NCBI GenBank assembly: GCA_902792435.1
Contig: CADAZN010000001.1
Coordinates: 186,001 to 250,000 of the forward strand
Source of the DNA: an uncultured Bacteroidales bacterium
GTDB taxonomy: Bacteria > Bacteroidota > Bacteroidia > Bacteroidales > Muribaculaceae
DNA length: 64,000 nt
Direction: 5' to 3'
The notes under the pieces are model-generated. The model saw only the letters and a list, made by a program, of their open reading frames with translations. It did no database searches and had not been told where the DNA came from. Positions 9,003 through 16,113 of the stretch are shown piece after piece (positions within the stretch are counted from its first letter, which is position 1; every line of letters starts with the position of its first letter). A program made the position numbers and the translations under genes.

Positions 9003-9389
9003 TTAACGCTTGCTGAACTGGAAACGCTTGCGTGCCTTGGGTTGTCCAGGTTTCTTGCGCTCTACGGCACGTGGGTCGCGAGTCATGAAGCCTTCCTTAC
9101 GCAAAGCACTCTTGTCCTCGGGATTAATCTTCACCAATGCACGTGCGATAGCAAGACGCAGAGCCTCGGCTTGTCCCTTGTAACCACCACCAACAAGGTT
9201 CACCTTGATGTCATATTTCTCGGCAGCCTCAAGAGTGTTGAGTGGTTGCTTAACAATGAATCGAAGAATTGGAGAAGGAAAATAATCCTCAAGTTTGCGC
9301 TTGTTGACTGTGATCTCGCCATTTCCTTCGCTAACATAAACGCGTGCGATAGCAGCTTTACGACGACCTACTGCATTAATCTGTTCCAT
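9003..9389 (-). CDS. rpsI: 30S ribosomal protein S9
   Basis: The 128-residue protein has the S9 pattern: AVGRRKAAIARVYVSEG near the N terminus, NLVGGGYKGQAEALRLAIARAL in the middle, and a basic tail with KKPGQPKARKRFQFSKR. The C-terminal Lys-Arg reaches the P-site tRNA in ribosome structures. It lies 8 bases after rplM, the usual rplM-rpsI pair. Confidence 0.98.
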   Translation of the reverse strand: MEQINAVGRRKAAIARVYVSEGNGEITVNKRKLEDYFPSPILRFIVKQPLNTLEAAEKYDIKVNLVGGGYKGQAEALRLAIARALVKINPEDKSALRKEGFMTRDPRAVERKKPGQPKARKRFQFSKR

Positions 9390-9397
9390 ACTTCCAA

Positions 9398-9877
9398 TTA
9401 TTTAAGTTTATTGATATCAATTACCTTTGGTTGCTGAGCCTCGTGTGGATGGTTCTCACCATTGTAGATATACACATTGTTGAGAATCTTTGCTCCAAGT
9501 TTGTTCTTTGGGAGCATACCCTTAATAACGTGTAAGAACAAAGGGTGCTTACCGTCCTTAACGTGCTTGTTAAGAGACTTCTTCTGCAGTATGGCAGGTG
9601 TCGCATAACGCTGACCACCAGGATAGCCAGTATAGCTAACATAGGTGCGGTCGTCCCACTTATTGCCAGTGAGCTTAACCTTATCGGCGTTGATGATAAT
9701 AACGTTATCACCACAATCAACATGTGGTGTGAAGCTGGGTTTATACTTACCGCGCAAGATTTTCGCTACTTTTGCGCACAAGCGACCCAGAACTTGATCG
9801 GTAGCATCTACTACTACCCATTCTTTCTGAACGTCTTCCTTGCGGATAGACTTAGTTTTGTAACTTAAAGTGTTCAC
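9398..9877 (-). CDS. rplM: 50S ribosomal protein L13
   Basis: The 159-residue protein matches L13: WVVVDATDQVLGRLCAKVAKILRGK, then NADKVKLTGNKWDDR, GYPGGQ and the GMLPKNKLGAKIL motif. L13 is an early-assembly protein of the large subunit. It heads the rplM-rpsI-rpsB-tsf block on the minus strand. A well-formed Bacteroidetes promoter lies 114 bases upstream. Confidence 0.98.
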   Translation of the reverse strand: MNTLSYKTKSIRKEDVQKEWVVVDATDQVLGRLCAKVAKILRGKYKPSFTPHVDCGDNVIIINADKVKLTGNKWDDRTYVSYTGYPGGQRYATPAILQKKSLNKHVKDGKHPLFLHVIKGMLPKNKLGAKILNNVYIYNGENHPHEAQQPKVIDINKLK

Positions 9878-9990
9878 TTTTTTAAAATCCTGATTAAAAA
9901 TTAATTAAATCTTCAACAGCGCACACAATGACACGGCCAAATATCATACTTTGGCGCACCGCTGAAATTATCTTGGATATAATCGGCGTG

Positions 9991-10020
9991 CAAAGGTACA
10001 ACATATTATATAAATAGCAA
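9991..10020 (-). promoter_or_regulatory. Promoter of the rplM-rpsI-rpsB-tsf block
   Basis: On the minus strand, TTG (10018-10020) is followed by 19 bases and TACCTTTG (9991-9998), an exact fit to the Bacteroidetes -33/-7 consensus. Confidence 0.75.
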
Positions 10021-10242
10021 CAACCCTACTATGCCAAAGTTTGTTGAATATGGTTGAATTTAAGAAACATTAACCGTATTAACGTCTTTTATAAGTAAAA
10101 ATAGCTCAAATAATAGCTCAAATTAAGTGATTGCTAGAAAAATCAAATTCAAATTTGGTAATTTTGCATCAAGCATGTCAATTATTTGAAATCTAATTTT
10201 GTTGTATATATATAATTTTTATTAATTTTTAGTCGAATTGTG

Positions 10243-10272
10243 TTGCCAAGTGGGGAATAATGTTTAACTTTG
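10243..10272 (+). promoter_or_regulatory. Promoter of bamD-rpoZ
   Basis: TTG (10243-10245), 19 bases, then TAACTTTG (10265-10272) followed by GCACGC. This is an exact Bacteroidetes-type promoter 27 bases before the bamD start, which implies a short leader. Confidence 0.75.
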
Positions 10273-10298
10273 CACGCTAATTAAGCAAACACCACCAA

Positions 10299-11105
10299 AT
10301 GAAAAAACGCGCACTAATAATATTATCGCTAATAGTAATGCTCACCAGCTGTGGAGAGTATAATAAAGTGCTGAAGAGCGGAGACTACAATCTCAAGTAT
10401 GAGTATGCAAAGACTGCCTTTGAGCGCAAGAAATACACTCAGGCTTATACTATTCTAGCCGACTTAGTCCCCATCTTTAAGGGCACAGAGAAGGGCGAGG
10501 AATGCCTCTATCTACTTGGATTGAGCTACTATGAGAATCACGATTATCTAAATTCGGGGTCATATTTCAAGCATTACTACACCCAGTATCCCAAAGGGCG
10601 TTTTGCAGAACTTGCTCGCTTCTATGCTGGATATGGTTACTATTTAGATTCACCTGATCCTCAGTTAGACCAGAGCGAGACAGTTAAGGCAATCGAGGAA
10701 CTACAAGCATTCCTTGATTATTTCCCCAAGAGCGACAAAGTGTCGATTGCCCAGAATGCCATCTTTGAGCTTCAAGATAAGCTAGTGTTTAAAGAGCTTG
10801 AGAACGCACGCCTATATTACAACCTGGGTGGTTATTTGGGCAACAACTATGAGAGCGCAGTGATAACTGCCAAAAACGCAATTAAGGCCTATCCTTATAG
10901 TAAATATAAAGAAGAATTAGAGTTTCTCATTCTCAAATCGCGTTACAAAGAGGCACAGATGAGTGTTGACGAGAAGAAGGAGGAACGCTTCAGAACAGTA
11001 GTAGACGAATACTACGCATTCATCAACGACTACCCTAACAGCGATAATCGCAAAGACGCTGACAACATGTTTAAGGTAGCGGAAAAATTCTTAAATGGTA
11101 AATAA
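10299..11105 (+). CDS. bamD: Outer-membrane assembly lipoprotein BamD
   Basis: The 268-residue protein has a lipoprotein signal ending in LTSC with Cys18. Tetratricopeptide-like repeats follow: AFERKKYTQAYTILADLVP, YLLGLSYYENHDYLNSGSYFKHY and QYPKGRFAELARFYAGYGYY. This is the BamD pattern. BamD is the essential periplasmic lipoprotein of the BAM complex that docks on BamA and helps insert beta-barrel proteins. The gene is followed 26 bases later by rpoZ, a pairing often seen in Bacteroidetes. Confidence 0.94.
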   Translation: MKKRALIILSLIVMLTSCGEYNKVLKSGDYNLKYEYAKTAFERKKYTQAYTILADLVPIFKGTEKGEECLYLLGLSYYENHDYLNSGSYFKHYYTQYPKGRFAELARFYAGYGYYLDSPDPQLDQSETVKAIEELQAFLDYFPKSDKVSIAQNAIFELQDKLVFKELENARLYYNLGGYLGNNYESAVITAKNAIKAYPYSKYKEELEFLILKSRYKEAQMSVDEKKEERFRTVVDEYYAFINDYPNSDNRKDADNMFKVAEKFLNGK

Positions 11106-11131
11106 TAACTAAATAATAGATATACACAACA

Positions 11132-11476
11132 ATGGCTATCGATTACAAAAAATCAAACGCTCCACAAAACACCACAGTTCACGACCTCATTGACCTGGCT
11201 GAACAAACAGGCAACATCTATGAGACCGTTGCTATTATTGGCAAACGTGCCAACCAGATCTCGACCGACATGAAGAACGACCTTGAGAAGAAGCTCCAAG
11301 AGTTCACTGAGAAGACCGACAACTTAGAAGAAATCTCGGAAAATCGCGAGCAAATTGAGATCTCGAAATACTACGAGAAGCTTCCCAAGTCGACCCTCAT
11401 TGCAACCAAGGAATATGAGGATGGCAAACTGTATTATCGCAATAAGAGCAAAGAGAAAGAGGGCATCGACTTCTAA
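11132..11476 (+). CDS. rpoZ: RNA polymerase omega subunit (Rpb6-like)
   Basis: The 114-residue protein carries the omega/Rpb6 core: TGNIYETVAIIGKRANQIS near residues 30-48, and ENREQIEISKYYEKLPKSTLIAT towards the C terminus. Omega helps fold and stabilise the beta' subunit. Bacteroidetes omega is a divergent form nearer Rpb6 than E. coli RpoZ. It is the last gene of the bamD unit; a strong terminator follows 39 bases after its stop. Confidence 0.9.
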   Translation: MAIDYKKSNAPQNTTVHDLIDLAEQTGNIYETVAIIGKRANQISTDMKNDLEKKLQEFTEKTDNLEEISENREQIEISKYYEKLPKSTLIATKEYEDGKLYYRNKSKEKEGIDF

Positions 11477-11514
11477 CAATCGACGCACCCCTATTTACTA
11501 AGACAAGAAATCAT

Positions 11515-11558
11515 GAGCCGCGACTCTCAATGAGGAAGTCGCGGCTCAAGTTTTTTCT
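11515..11558 (+). terminator. Terminator of bamD-rpoZ
   Basis: A perfect 11-bp stem, GAGCCGCGACT (11515-11525) with AGTCGCGGCTC (11537-11547), is followed by AAGTTTTTTCTT. Confidence 0.9.
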
Positions 11559-11580
11559 TAATGCTATAAAATCTAAAAGC

Positions 11581-12048
11581 TTAGAACTTGTATTTGAAAC
11601 CGAGGCAAGTAACGCTCTGATTCATGTCCTTGAGGATTTGGAAACGCTCCTCAACATAGAATGCGAAGCGGTTATTAATAGTATATTCACCTCCAACGCC
11701 CACATTAGCACCAAAGCGGTTAACACCATCAAAACCATCGGGAGTAACTCTTGCATAAGAGAAACCAGCCAAAGGATAGATGGCAAACTTATTGCTTGTG
11801 TGAATCAAGTAATGCAGGTTTAGATTTACATTGAAAGCATTCACGTGATCGCTCTCAAAATAGTAAATGAACTCGGGTTCAATTCTAAAGTTGTTAACAA
11901 ACTCATACTGGAAGTTAAGCCCAAGACCTACCATTGAGTGTTTAGAGGCATAGTTGAACTGTGCACCAAATGCCTTCTCACCTTGAGCTGCACTCATCGA
12001 GAACACACCTGCCAAAGCCACAAGGCTCAAAATCAAAAATTTCTTCAT
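11581..12048 (-). CDS. Small outer-membrane beta-barrel protein
   Basis: The 155-residue protein has a Sec signal peptide (about residues 1-21, ending SMSAAQG). Alternating hydrophobic strands follow, such as MVGLGLNFQYEF, FRIEPEFIYYF and RFGANVGVGGEYTI. It ends in Phe (GFKYKF), the usual C-terminal signature of BAM substrates. This fits an eight-stranded OmpA/porin-like barrel of unknown ligand. It has its own promoter. The gdhA terminator lies directly upstream on the same strand. Confidence 0.78.
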   Translation of the reverse strand: MKKFLILSLVALAGVFSMSAAQGEKAFGAQFNYASKHSMVGLGLNFQYEFVNNFRIEPEFIYYFESDHVNAFNVNLNLHYLIHTSNKFAIYPLAGFSYARVTPDGFDGVNRFGANVGVGGEYTINNRFAFYVEERFQILKDMNQSVTCLGFKYKF

Positions 12049-12105
12049 AATAATAAATTTTTAAATTATTAATTATCTTAGCTTGATATCTAAATAATTT
12101 CGCTG

Positions 12106-12136
12106 CAAAATTAGCACTTTTAATTATTATAAACAA
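12106..12136 (-). promoter_or_regulatory. Promoter of the small beta-barrel gene
   Basis: On the minus strand, TTTG/TTG (12134-12136) is followed by 20 bases and TAATTTTG (12106-12113). The -33 element lies inside the tail of the gdhA terminator hairpin. Confidence 0.7.
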
Positions 12137-12167
12137 ATGTCTGCTCCCAAAAATGGAAGCAGACATT
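12130..12167 (-). terminator. Terminator of gdhA
   Basis: The arms AATGTCTGCT (12136-12145) and AGCAGACATT (12158-12167) pair perfectly, with further pairing inside the loop. On the minus strand the stem is followed by TGTTTATAAT. It lies 44 bases after the gdhA stop. Confidence 0.7.
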
Positions 12168-12210
12168 GCAGTTATATTATCTATTGTTATATCAATTGCT
12201 GATATTTGGA

Positions 12211-13554
12211 TTAGATAACACCCTGCTCGAGCATAGCCTGAGCAACCTTCATGAAGCCGGCGATGTTAGCACCCTTAACATAGTCAATAGTGCCGTCAGC
12301 CTGAGTACCGAACTTCACGCACTGCTCGTGGATGTTCTCCATGATCCAGTGAAGCTTCTCGTCAACTTCCTTAGCCGACCAGCTCAGGTGAGCAGCGTTC
12401 TGAGTCATCTCGAGACCCGAGGTAGCTACACCACCAGCGTTAACGGCCTTGCCAGGAGCGAAGAGGATGCCGTTCTTCTGGAAGAAGTGGATAGCGCCAG
12501 GTTGGCAACCCATGTTAGAAACCTCGCAGCAGCACCAGCAGCCGTTAGCCTTGAGCTCCTTAGCGTCGTCCTCGCTAAGCTCGTTCTGGAATGCGCAAGG
12601 AAGAGCGATGTCGCAAGGAATGCTCCAAGCCTTCTTGCCAGCAGTGAACTTAGCCTTGCCGGGGAACTTGGTAGCCATGTCCTCAACCTTGTTGCGGTTA
12701 GAAGCACGCATTTCAAGCATATAATCGATCATCTCAGGAGTGATGCCTTCGGGAATCTCGCAAACGCCGTCGGGGCCAGAAATGGCAACAACCTTAGCGC
12801 CGAGCTCAACAGCCTTCTTCGAAGCACCCCAAGCAACGTTACCGAAGCCAGAGAGAGCAACCTTCATGCCCTTGATGTCCTTGCCAGCCTTGTGGAGCAG
12901 GTGCTGAGTGAAATAGAGAGCACCGTAGCCAGTAGCCTCGGGACGGAGGATAGAGCCACCCCAAGTCTCGCCCTTGCCAGTGAGCACGCCAGTGTGATAG
13001 CGGCGAGCCAGCTTTTGATACATACCATTGAGGTAACCAATCTCACGGCCACCAACGCCAACGTCACCAGCGGGAACGTCCTGATCGGGACCAATATTGT
13101 GACGGAGCTCAAGCATGAAAGCCTGGCAGAAACGCATGATTTCAGCGTCGCTCTTACCAACTGGATCGAAGTCAGAGCCACCCTTGCCACCGCCCATAGG
13201 CAGAGTAGTAAGAGCGTTTTTGAAAGTCTGCTCGAAACCGAGGAACTTCAGCATTGATGGAGTAACAGCCTTGTGGAAGCGAAGACCACCCTTGTAAGGG
13301 CCAATAGCGCTGTTGAACTGTACGCGATAACCAAGGTTAGTTTGAACCTCACCCTTATCGTCAATCCAAGTTACACGGAAAGTAAAGATGCGCTCTGGCT
13401 CAACCATACGCTCAACGATCTTGGCTTTTTCAAACTCGGGATGTTGGTTATAAACCTCCTCGATAGACTCAAGTACTTCACGTACAGCCTGCAGATACTC
13501 AGATTCGCCTGGGTGTTTAGCCTCCAGGTCGGCCATAATTTTTTCAACGTTCAT
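12211..13554 (-). CDS. gdhA: NADP-type glutamate dehydrogenase
   Basis: The 447-residue protein has standard length for hexameric GdhA. Landmarks are GGLRFHKAVTPSMLKFLGFEQ, the glycine-rich GGGKGGSDFDPVGKSD with the catalytic lysine region, PAGDVGVGGREIGY, and the Rossmann dinucleotide fold ALSGFGNVAWG. It catalyses reductive amination of 2-oxoglutarate with ammonium, a major ammonia-assimilation route in Bacteroidales. NADP preference is taken from family resemblance, not from a specific residue. It is monocistronic, with its own promoter box and terminator. Confidence 0.95.
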   Translation of the reverse strand: MNVEKIMADLEAKHPGESEYLQAVREVLESIEEVYNQHPEFEKAKIVERMVEPERIFTFRVTWIDDKGEVQTNLGYRVQFNSAIGPYKGGLRFHKAVTPSMLKFLGFEQTFKNALTTLPMGGGKGGSDFDPVGKSDAEIMRFCQAFMLELRHNIGPDQDVPAGDVGVGGREIGYLNGMYQKLARRYHTGVLTGKGETWGGSILRPEATGYGALYFTQHLLHKAGKDIKGMKVALSGFGNVAWGASKKAVELGAKVVAISGPDGVCEIPEGITPEMIDYMLEMRASNRNKVEDMATKFPGKAKFTAGKKAWSIPCDIALPCAFQNELSEDDAKELKANGCWCCCEVSNMGCQPGAIHFFQKNGILFAPGKAVNAGGVATSGLEMTQNAAHLSWSAKEVDEKLHWIMENIHEQCVKFGTQADGTIDYVKGANIAGFMKVAQAMLEQGVI

Positions 13555-13627
13555 GATTGAAATGATTTAGAAAATTAATTTATAAAAAATTACTATTTAT
13601 AATAAATGTTGTTTCAAAAGAACAGCA

Positions 13628-13635
13628 CAAATTTA
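13628..13635 (-). promoter_or_regulatory. Putative -7 box of gdhA
   Basis: On the minus strand this reads TAAATTTG followed by TGC, 74 bases upstream of gdhA. The -33 element is not clear. Confidence 0.48.
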
Positions 13636-13856
13636 TATCAAAAAAGTGGAACAGCGAAATTTTAAAACAATGTTTTTAAGCATAAAAGTCACTTTTATCC
13701 ATTTTTCACAGCTATTCATTTTATTTAAACGTCTAACAAAATTTAGCATAAAATCGAAATTTGATTAACATTTTCCACAAATGTCTAATAAAAAGGATTA
13801 TGTTTAAAGATTTCAATGCGCAAAAGAAAAAAAACTCGCATTTTAGCCTTAAAATG

Positions 13857-13876
13857 ATTATGTTTTATAACATAAT
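13857..13876. promoter_or_regulatory. Inverted repeat upstream of serC, possible operator
   Basis: ATTATGTT (13857-13864), a 4-base spacer, then AACATAAT (13869-13876) form a perfect 8-bp palindrome. It is 41 bases before the serC -7 box. It resembles a dimeric regulator site but could be chance in AT-rich DNA. Confidence 0.35.
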
Positions 13877-13917
13877 TTCTTTTATAAAAAAATAGTGGTA
13901 AACTCAATAAAAATAGG

Positions 13918-13925
13918 TACTTTTG
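13918..13925 (+). promoter_or_regulatory. -7 box of serC-serA
   Basis: TACTTTTG matches TAnnTTTG 49 bases before the ATG at 13974. A TTG that could extend the serC frame upstream lies inside this box, so it would be at or before the transcript start. Confidence 0.6.
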
Positions 13926-13973
13926 CCAAAAGATTTTTTATTACCATTATTTTTTAAAACAAACTACAATTTT

Positions 13974-15041
13974 ATGAAGAAGCACAATTTCTATGCAGGC
14001 CCATCAATTTTGAGCCAGTATGCTATTGAAAAGACTATTGATGGCATCCGTGATTTTGCCGGTACAGGCTTATCGGTTCTTGAGATTTCTCACCGCAGCA
14101 AGGAGTTTCAAGCTGTAATGGACGAGGCACAGGCCCTCTTCAAGGAATTGCTTGATATCCCTGAGGGATATGAAGTATTGTTCGTGGGTGGTGGTGCCAG
14201 CACTCAGTTCTGCATGGTTCCCTACAACCTGCTTAAAACAAAGGCAGCCTATGTAGATTCAGGCACATGGGCCAACAAAGCCATTAAAGAGGCAAAACTC
14301 TTTGGCGAGGTTGAAGTAGTAGCTTCATCAAAGGAAGACAACTACATTTACTACCCTAAGAACTTCACCGTTCCTGCCGATGCCGATTATCTTCATATCA
14401 CTACCAATAACACCATCTATGGTACCGAGTTGCGTGAAGACCTCGATGTTAATGTACCATTGGTAGCCGACATGTCGAGTGACATCTTCTCTCGTCCAGT
14501 TGACGTATCGAAGTATGCCCTCATCTATGGTGGCGCACAGAAGAACCTCGCTCCTGCAGGTGTTACCTTCGTAATCATTAAGAAGGACATTTTGGGCAAA
14601 GTTGACCGCGCTATCCCAACAATGCTTAACTATCAAACTCACATCGACAAGGGCTCGATGTTCAACACACCTCCTGTACTCCCCATTTTCACCGCTTTGC
14701 AGACCCTTCGTTGGCTCAAAGATCTTGGTGGCGTGAAAGAAATGCAGCGCATCAACGAGGAGAAAGGCGCATGCCTGTATGACGCTATTGACAACAGCCG
14801 CATGTTTGTTGGAACTACTCACGAGGACAGCCGCTCTCTCATGAACGTTTGCTTCGTTATGAAACCCGAGTACAAAGAGCTTGAGAAAGACTTCCTCGAG
14901 TTTGCAACCAGCAAGGGCATCGTTGGTATCAAGGGACACCGCAGTGTTGGTGGTTTCCGCGCATCGCTTTACAATGCACTACCTCTCGAGAGCGTGAAGG
15001 TACTTGTTGACGCAATGAAGGAATTTGAGAACAATCATTAA
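13974..15041 (+). CDS. serC: Phosphoserine aminotransferase
   Basis: The start chosen is ATG 13974 ([11 protein letters not shown]), giving 355 residues. An in-frame TTG at 13923 falls inside the -7 promoter box and is rejected. SerC signatures include the N-terminal [27 protein letters not shown], and [12 protein letters not shown] with the PLP-binding lysine at about 190. The enzyme converts 3-phosphohydroxypyruvate and glutamate to phosphoserine and 2-oxoglutarate. It is followed 75 bases later by serA, so two steps of serine synthesis are co-transcribed. No serB is seen in this window. Confidence 0.95.
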   Translation: MKKHNFYAGPSILSQYAIEKTIDGIRDFAGTGLSVLEISHRSKEFQAVMDEAQALFKELLDIPEGYEVLFVGGGASTQFCMVPYNLLKTKAAYVDSGTWANKAIKEAKLFGEVEVVASSKEDNYIYYPKNFTVPADADYLHITTNNTIYGTELREDLDVNVPLVADMSSDIFSRPVDVSKYALIYGGAQKNLAPAGVTFVIIKKDILGKVDRAIPTMLNYQTHIDKGSMFNTPPVLPIFTALQTLRWLKDLGGVKEMQRINEEKGACLYDAIDNSRMFVGTTHEDSRSLMNVCFVMKPEYKELEKDFLEFATSKGIVGIKGHRSVGGFRASLYNALPLESVKVLVDAMKEFENNH

Positions 15042-15116
15042 TTTATACATTATATTATATAGTGGGCCATGACCTAATCGTGACCCAATTAAAACAAAAT
15101 AACCTAAAAAAAACAA

Positions 15117-16034
15117 ATGAAAATTTTAGTTGCAACCGAGAAACCTTTTGCTGCAGCTGCCGTGACAGGCATCCGCGAAGTTGTTGAACAAGGTGGTCAT
15201 GAGCTCGTGCTCGTTGAGAAAGGCACAAAGCAAGACATGATTAACGCCGTTGCCGATTGCGCCGGCCTAATCGTGCGCAGCGACAAAGTTGACAAAGAGG
15301 TGTTTGACGCAGCTCCACAGTTGAAGGTGGTAGTTCGTGCCGGTGCTGGTTATGACAACATTGACCTTGACGAGGCCACTAAGCACGGTGTGTGTGTTAT
15401 GAACACTCCAGGACAAAACGCAAATGCTGTTGCCGAGCTCGTGTTTGGCATGATAGTATCTCTCATCCGCAACCGCTACAACGGTACTTCGGGCACAGAG
15501 CTCAAGGGCAAGACCTTGGGTATCCATGCCTATGGTGCAGTGGGCCGCAACGTTGCACGCATTGCTAAAGGTTTTGACATGAAGGTTAGCGCTCTTGACC
15601 CATTCGTAAAGGATGAGGTTATGGAAGCCGACGGCATTATCCCCGTTCACACAGTAGAAGAACTCTACAAGAACAACCAGTATGTAAGCCTCCACATTCC
15701 CGCCAATGACCAAACTCGCAAGTCGGTAAACAAGGCCCTTCTTGAGCTCATGCCCAAGGGAGGCACCCTTATTAACGCCGCTCGCAAAGAGGTTATCAAC
15801 GAGGAGGACCTTGCAGCAGTTCTTGAGAGCCGTCCAGACCTCAAATATGTAGCTGATGTTAAACCCGACAATGCAGCCGAGCTCGAAGAGAAGTATGCTG
15901 ACAGAGTATTCTTCACACCAAAGAAGATGGGTGCTCAAACCGCTGAGGCCAACATCAACGCAGGTTTGGCTGCCGCTAATCAAGTTGTTGCTCACCTTAA
16001 AGATGGTTTCAACCGTTTCCAAGTGAACAAATAA
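15117..16034 (+). CDS. serA: D-3-phosphoglycerate dehydrogenase, short form with Lys in place of the catalytic His
   Basis: At 305 residues this is the short form, lacking the C-terminal ACT regulatory domain. The Rossmann motif GIHAYGAVGRN lies at about 135-145, and NAARKEV carries the substrate-binding Arg. The position that is His in most D-2-hydroxyacid dehydrogenases reads TPKKMGAQT, with Lys at about 269. The same substitution is described for the Entamoeba enzyme (type III, lysine subclass). It oxidises 3-phosphoglycerate with NAD to start serine synthesis. Without an ACT domain, serine feedback through that domain is not expected. Confidence 0.93.
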   Translation: MKILVATEKPFAAAAVTGIREVVEQGGHELVLVEKGTKQDMINAVADCAGLIVRSDKVDKEVFDAAPQLKVVVRAGAGYDNIDLDEATKHGVCVMNTPGQNANAVAELVFGMIVSLIRNRYNGTSGTELKGKTLGIHAYGAVGRNVARIAKGFDMKVSALDPFVKDEVMEADGIIPVHTVEELYKNNQYVSLHIPANDQTRKSVNKALLELMPKGGTLINAARKEVINEEDLAAVLESRPDLKYVADVKPDNAAELEEKYADRVFFTPKKMGAQTAEANINAGLAAANQVVAHLKDGFNRFQVNK

Positions 16035-16060
16035 TATCAACTATAGAGCATATAGAACTA

Positions 16061-16095
16061 CTCCCCACCAGATTAATTCTGGTGGGGAGTTTATT
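16061..16095. terminator. Terminator between convergent serA and mutL
   Basis: A perfect 11-bp stem, CTCCCCACCAG (16061-16071) with CTGGTGGGGAG (16079-16089), is followed by TTTATTTAT on the plus strand. It may serve both directions, but the T-tract favours serA. Confidence 0.85.
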
Positions 16096-16113
16096 TATAA
16101 TTATAATTGTGAA

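Larger units (their letters stand above)
9878..10298. other. Intergenic region between divergent rplM and bamD
   Basis: These 421 bases hold divergent promoters for rplM (9991-10020) and bamD (10243-10272). The region between them is AT-rich, with a direct repeat of the type AATAGCTCAAAT near 10100-10124. No open frame or RNA gene was recognised. Confidence 0.6.
13555..13973. other. AT-rich intergenic region between divergent gdhA and serC
   Basis: These 419 bases hold the gdhA -7 box (13628-13635), the serC -7 box (13918-13925) and a 20-base inverted repeat (13857-13876). The rest is AT-rich and I see no gene. ATTATGTTT occurs more than once, and GTCTAACAAA and GTCTAATAAA form a loose direct repeat. 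Confidence 0.6.

Noticed and set aside
12166..13257. 363-codon open frame opposite gdhA
   Set aside because: It is antisense to a clear gdhA gene and has no recognisable protein features.
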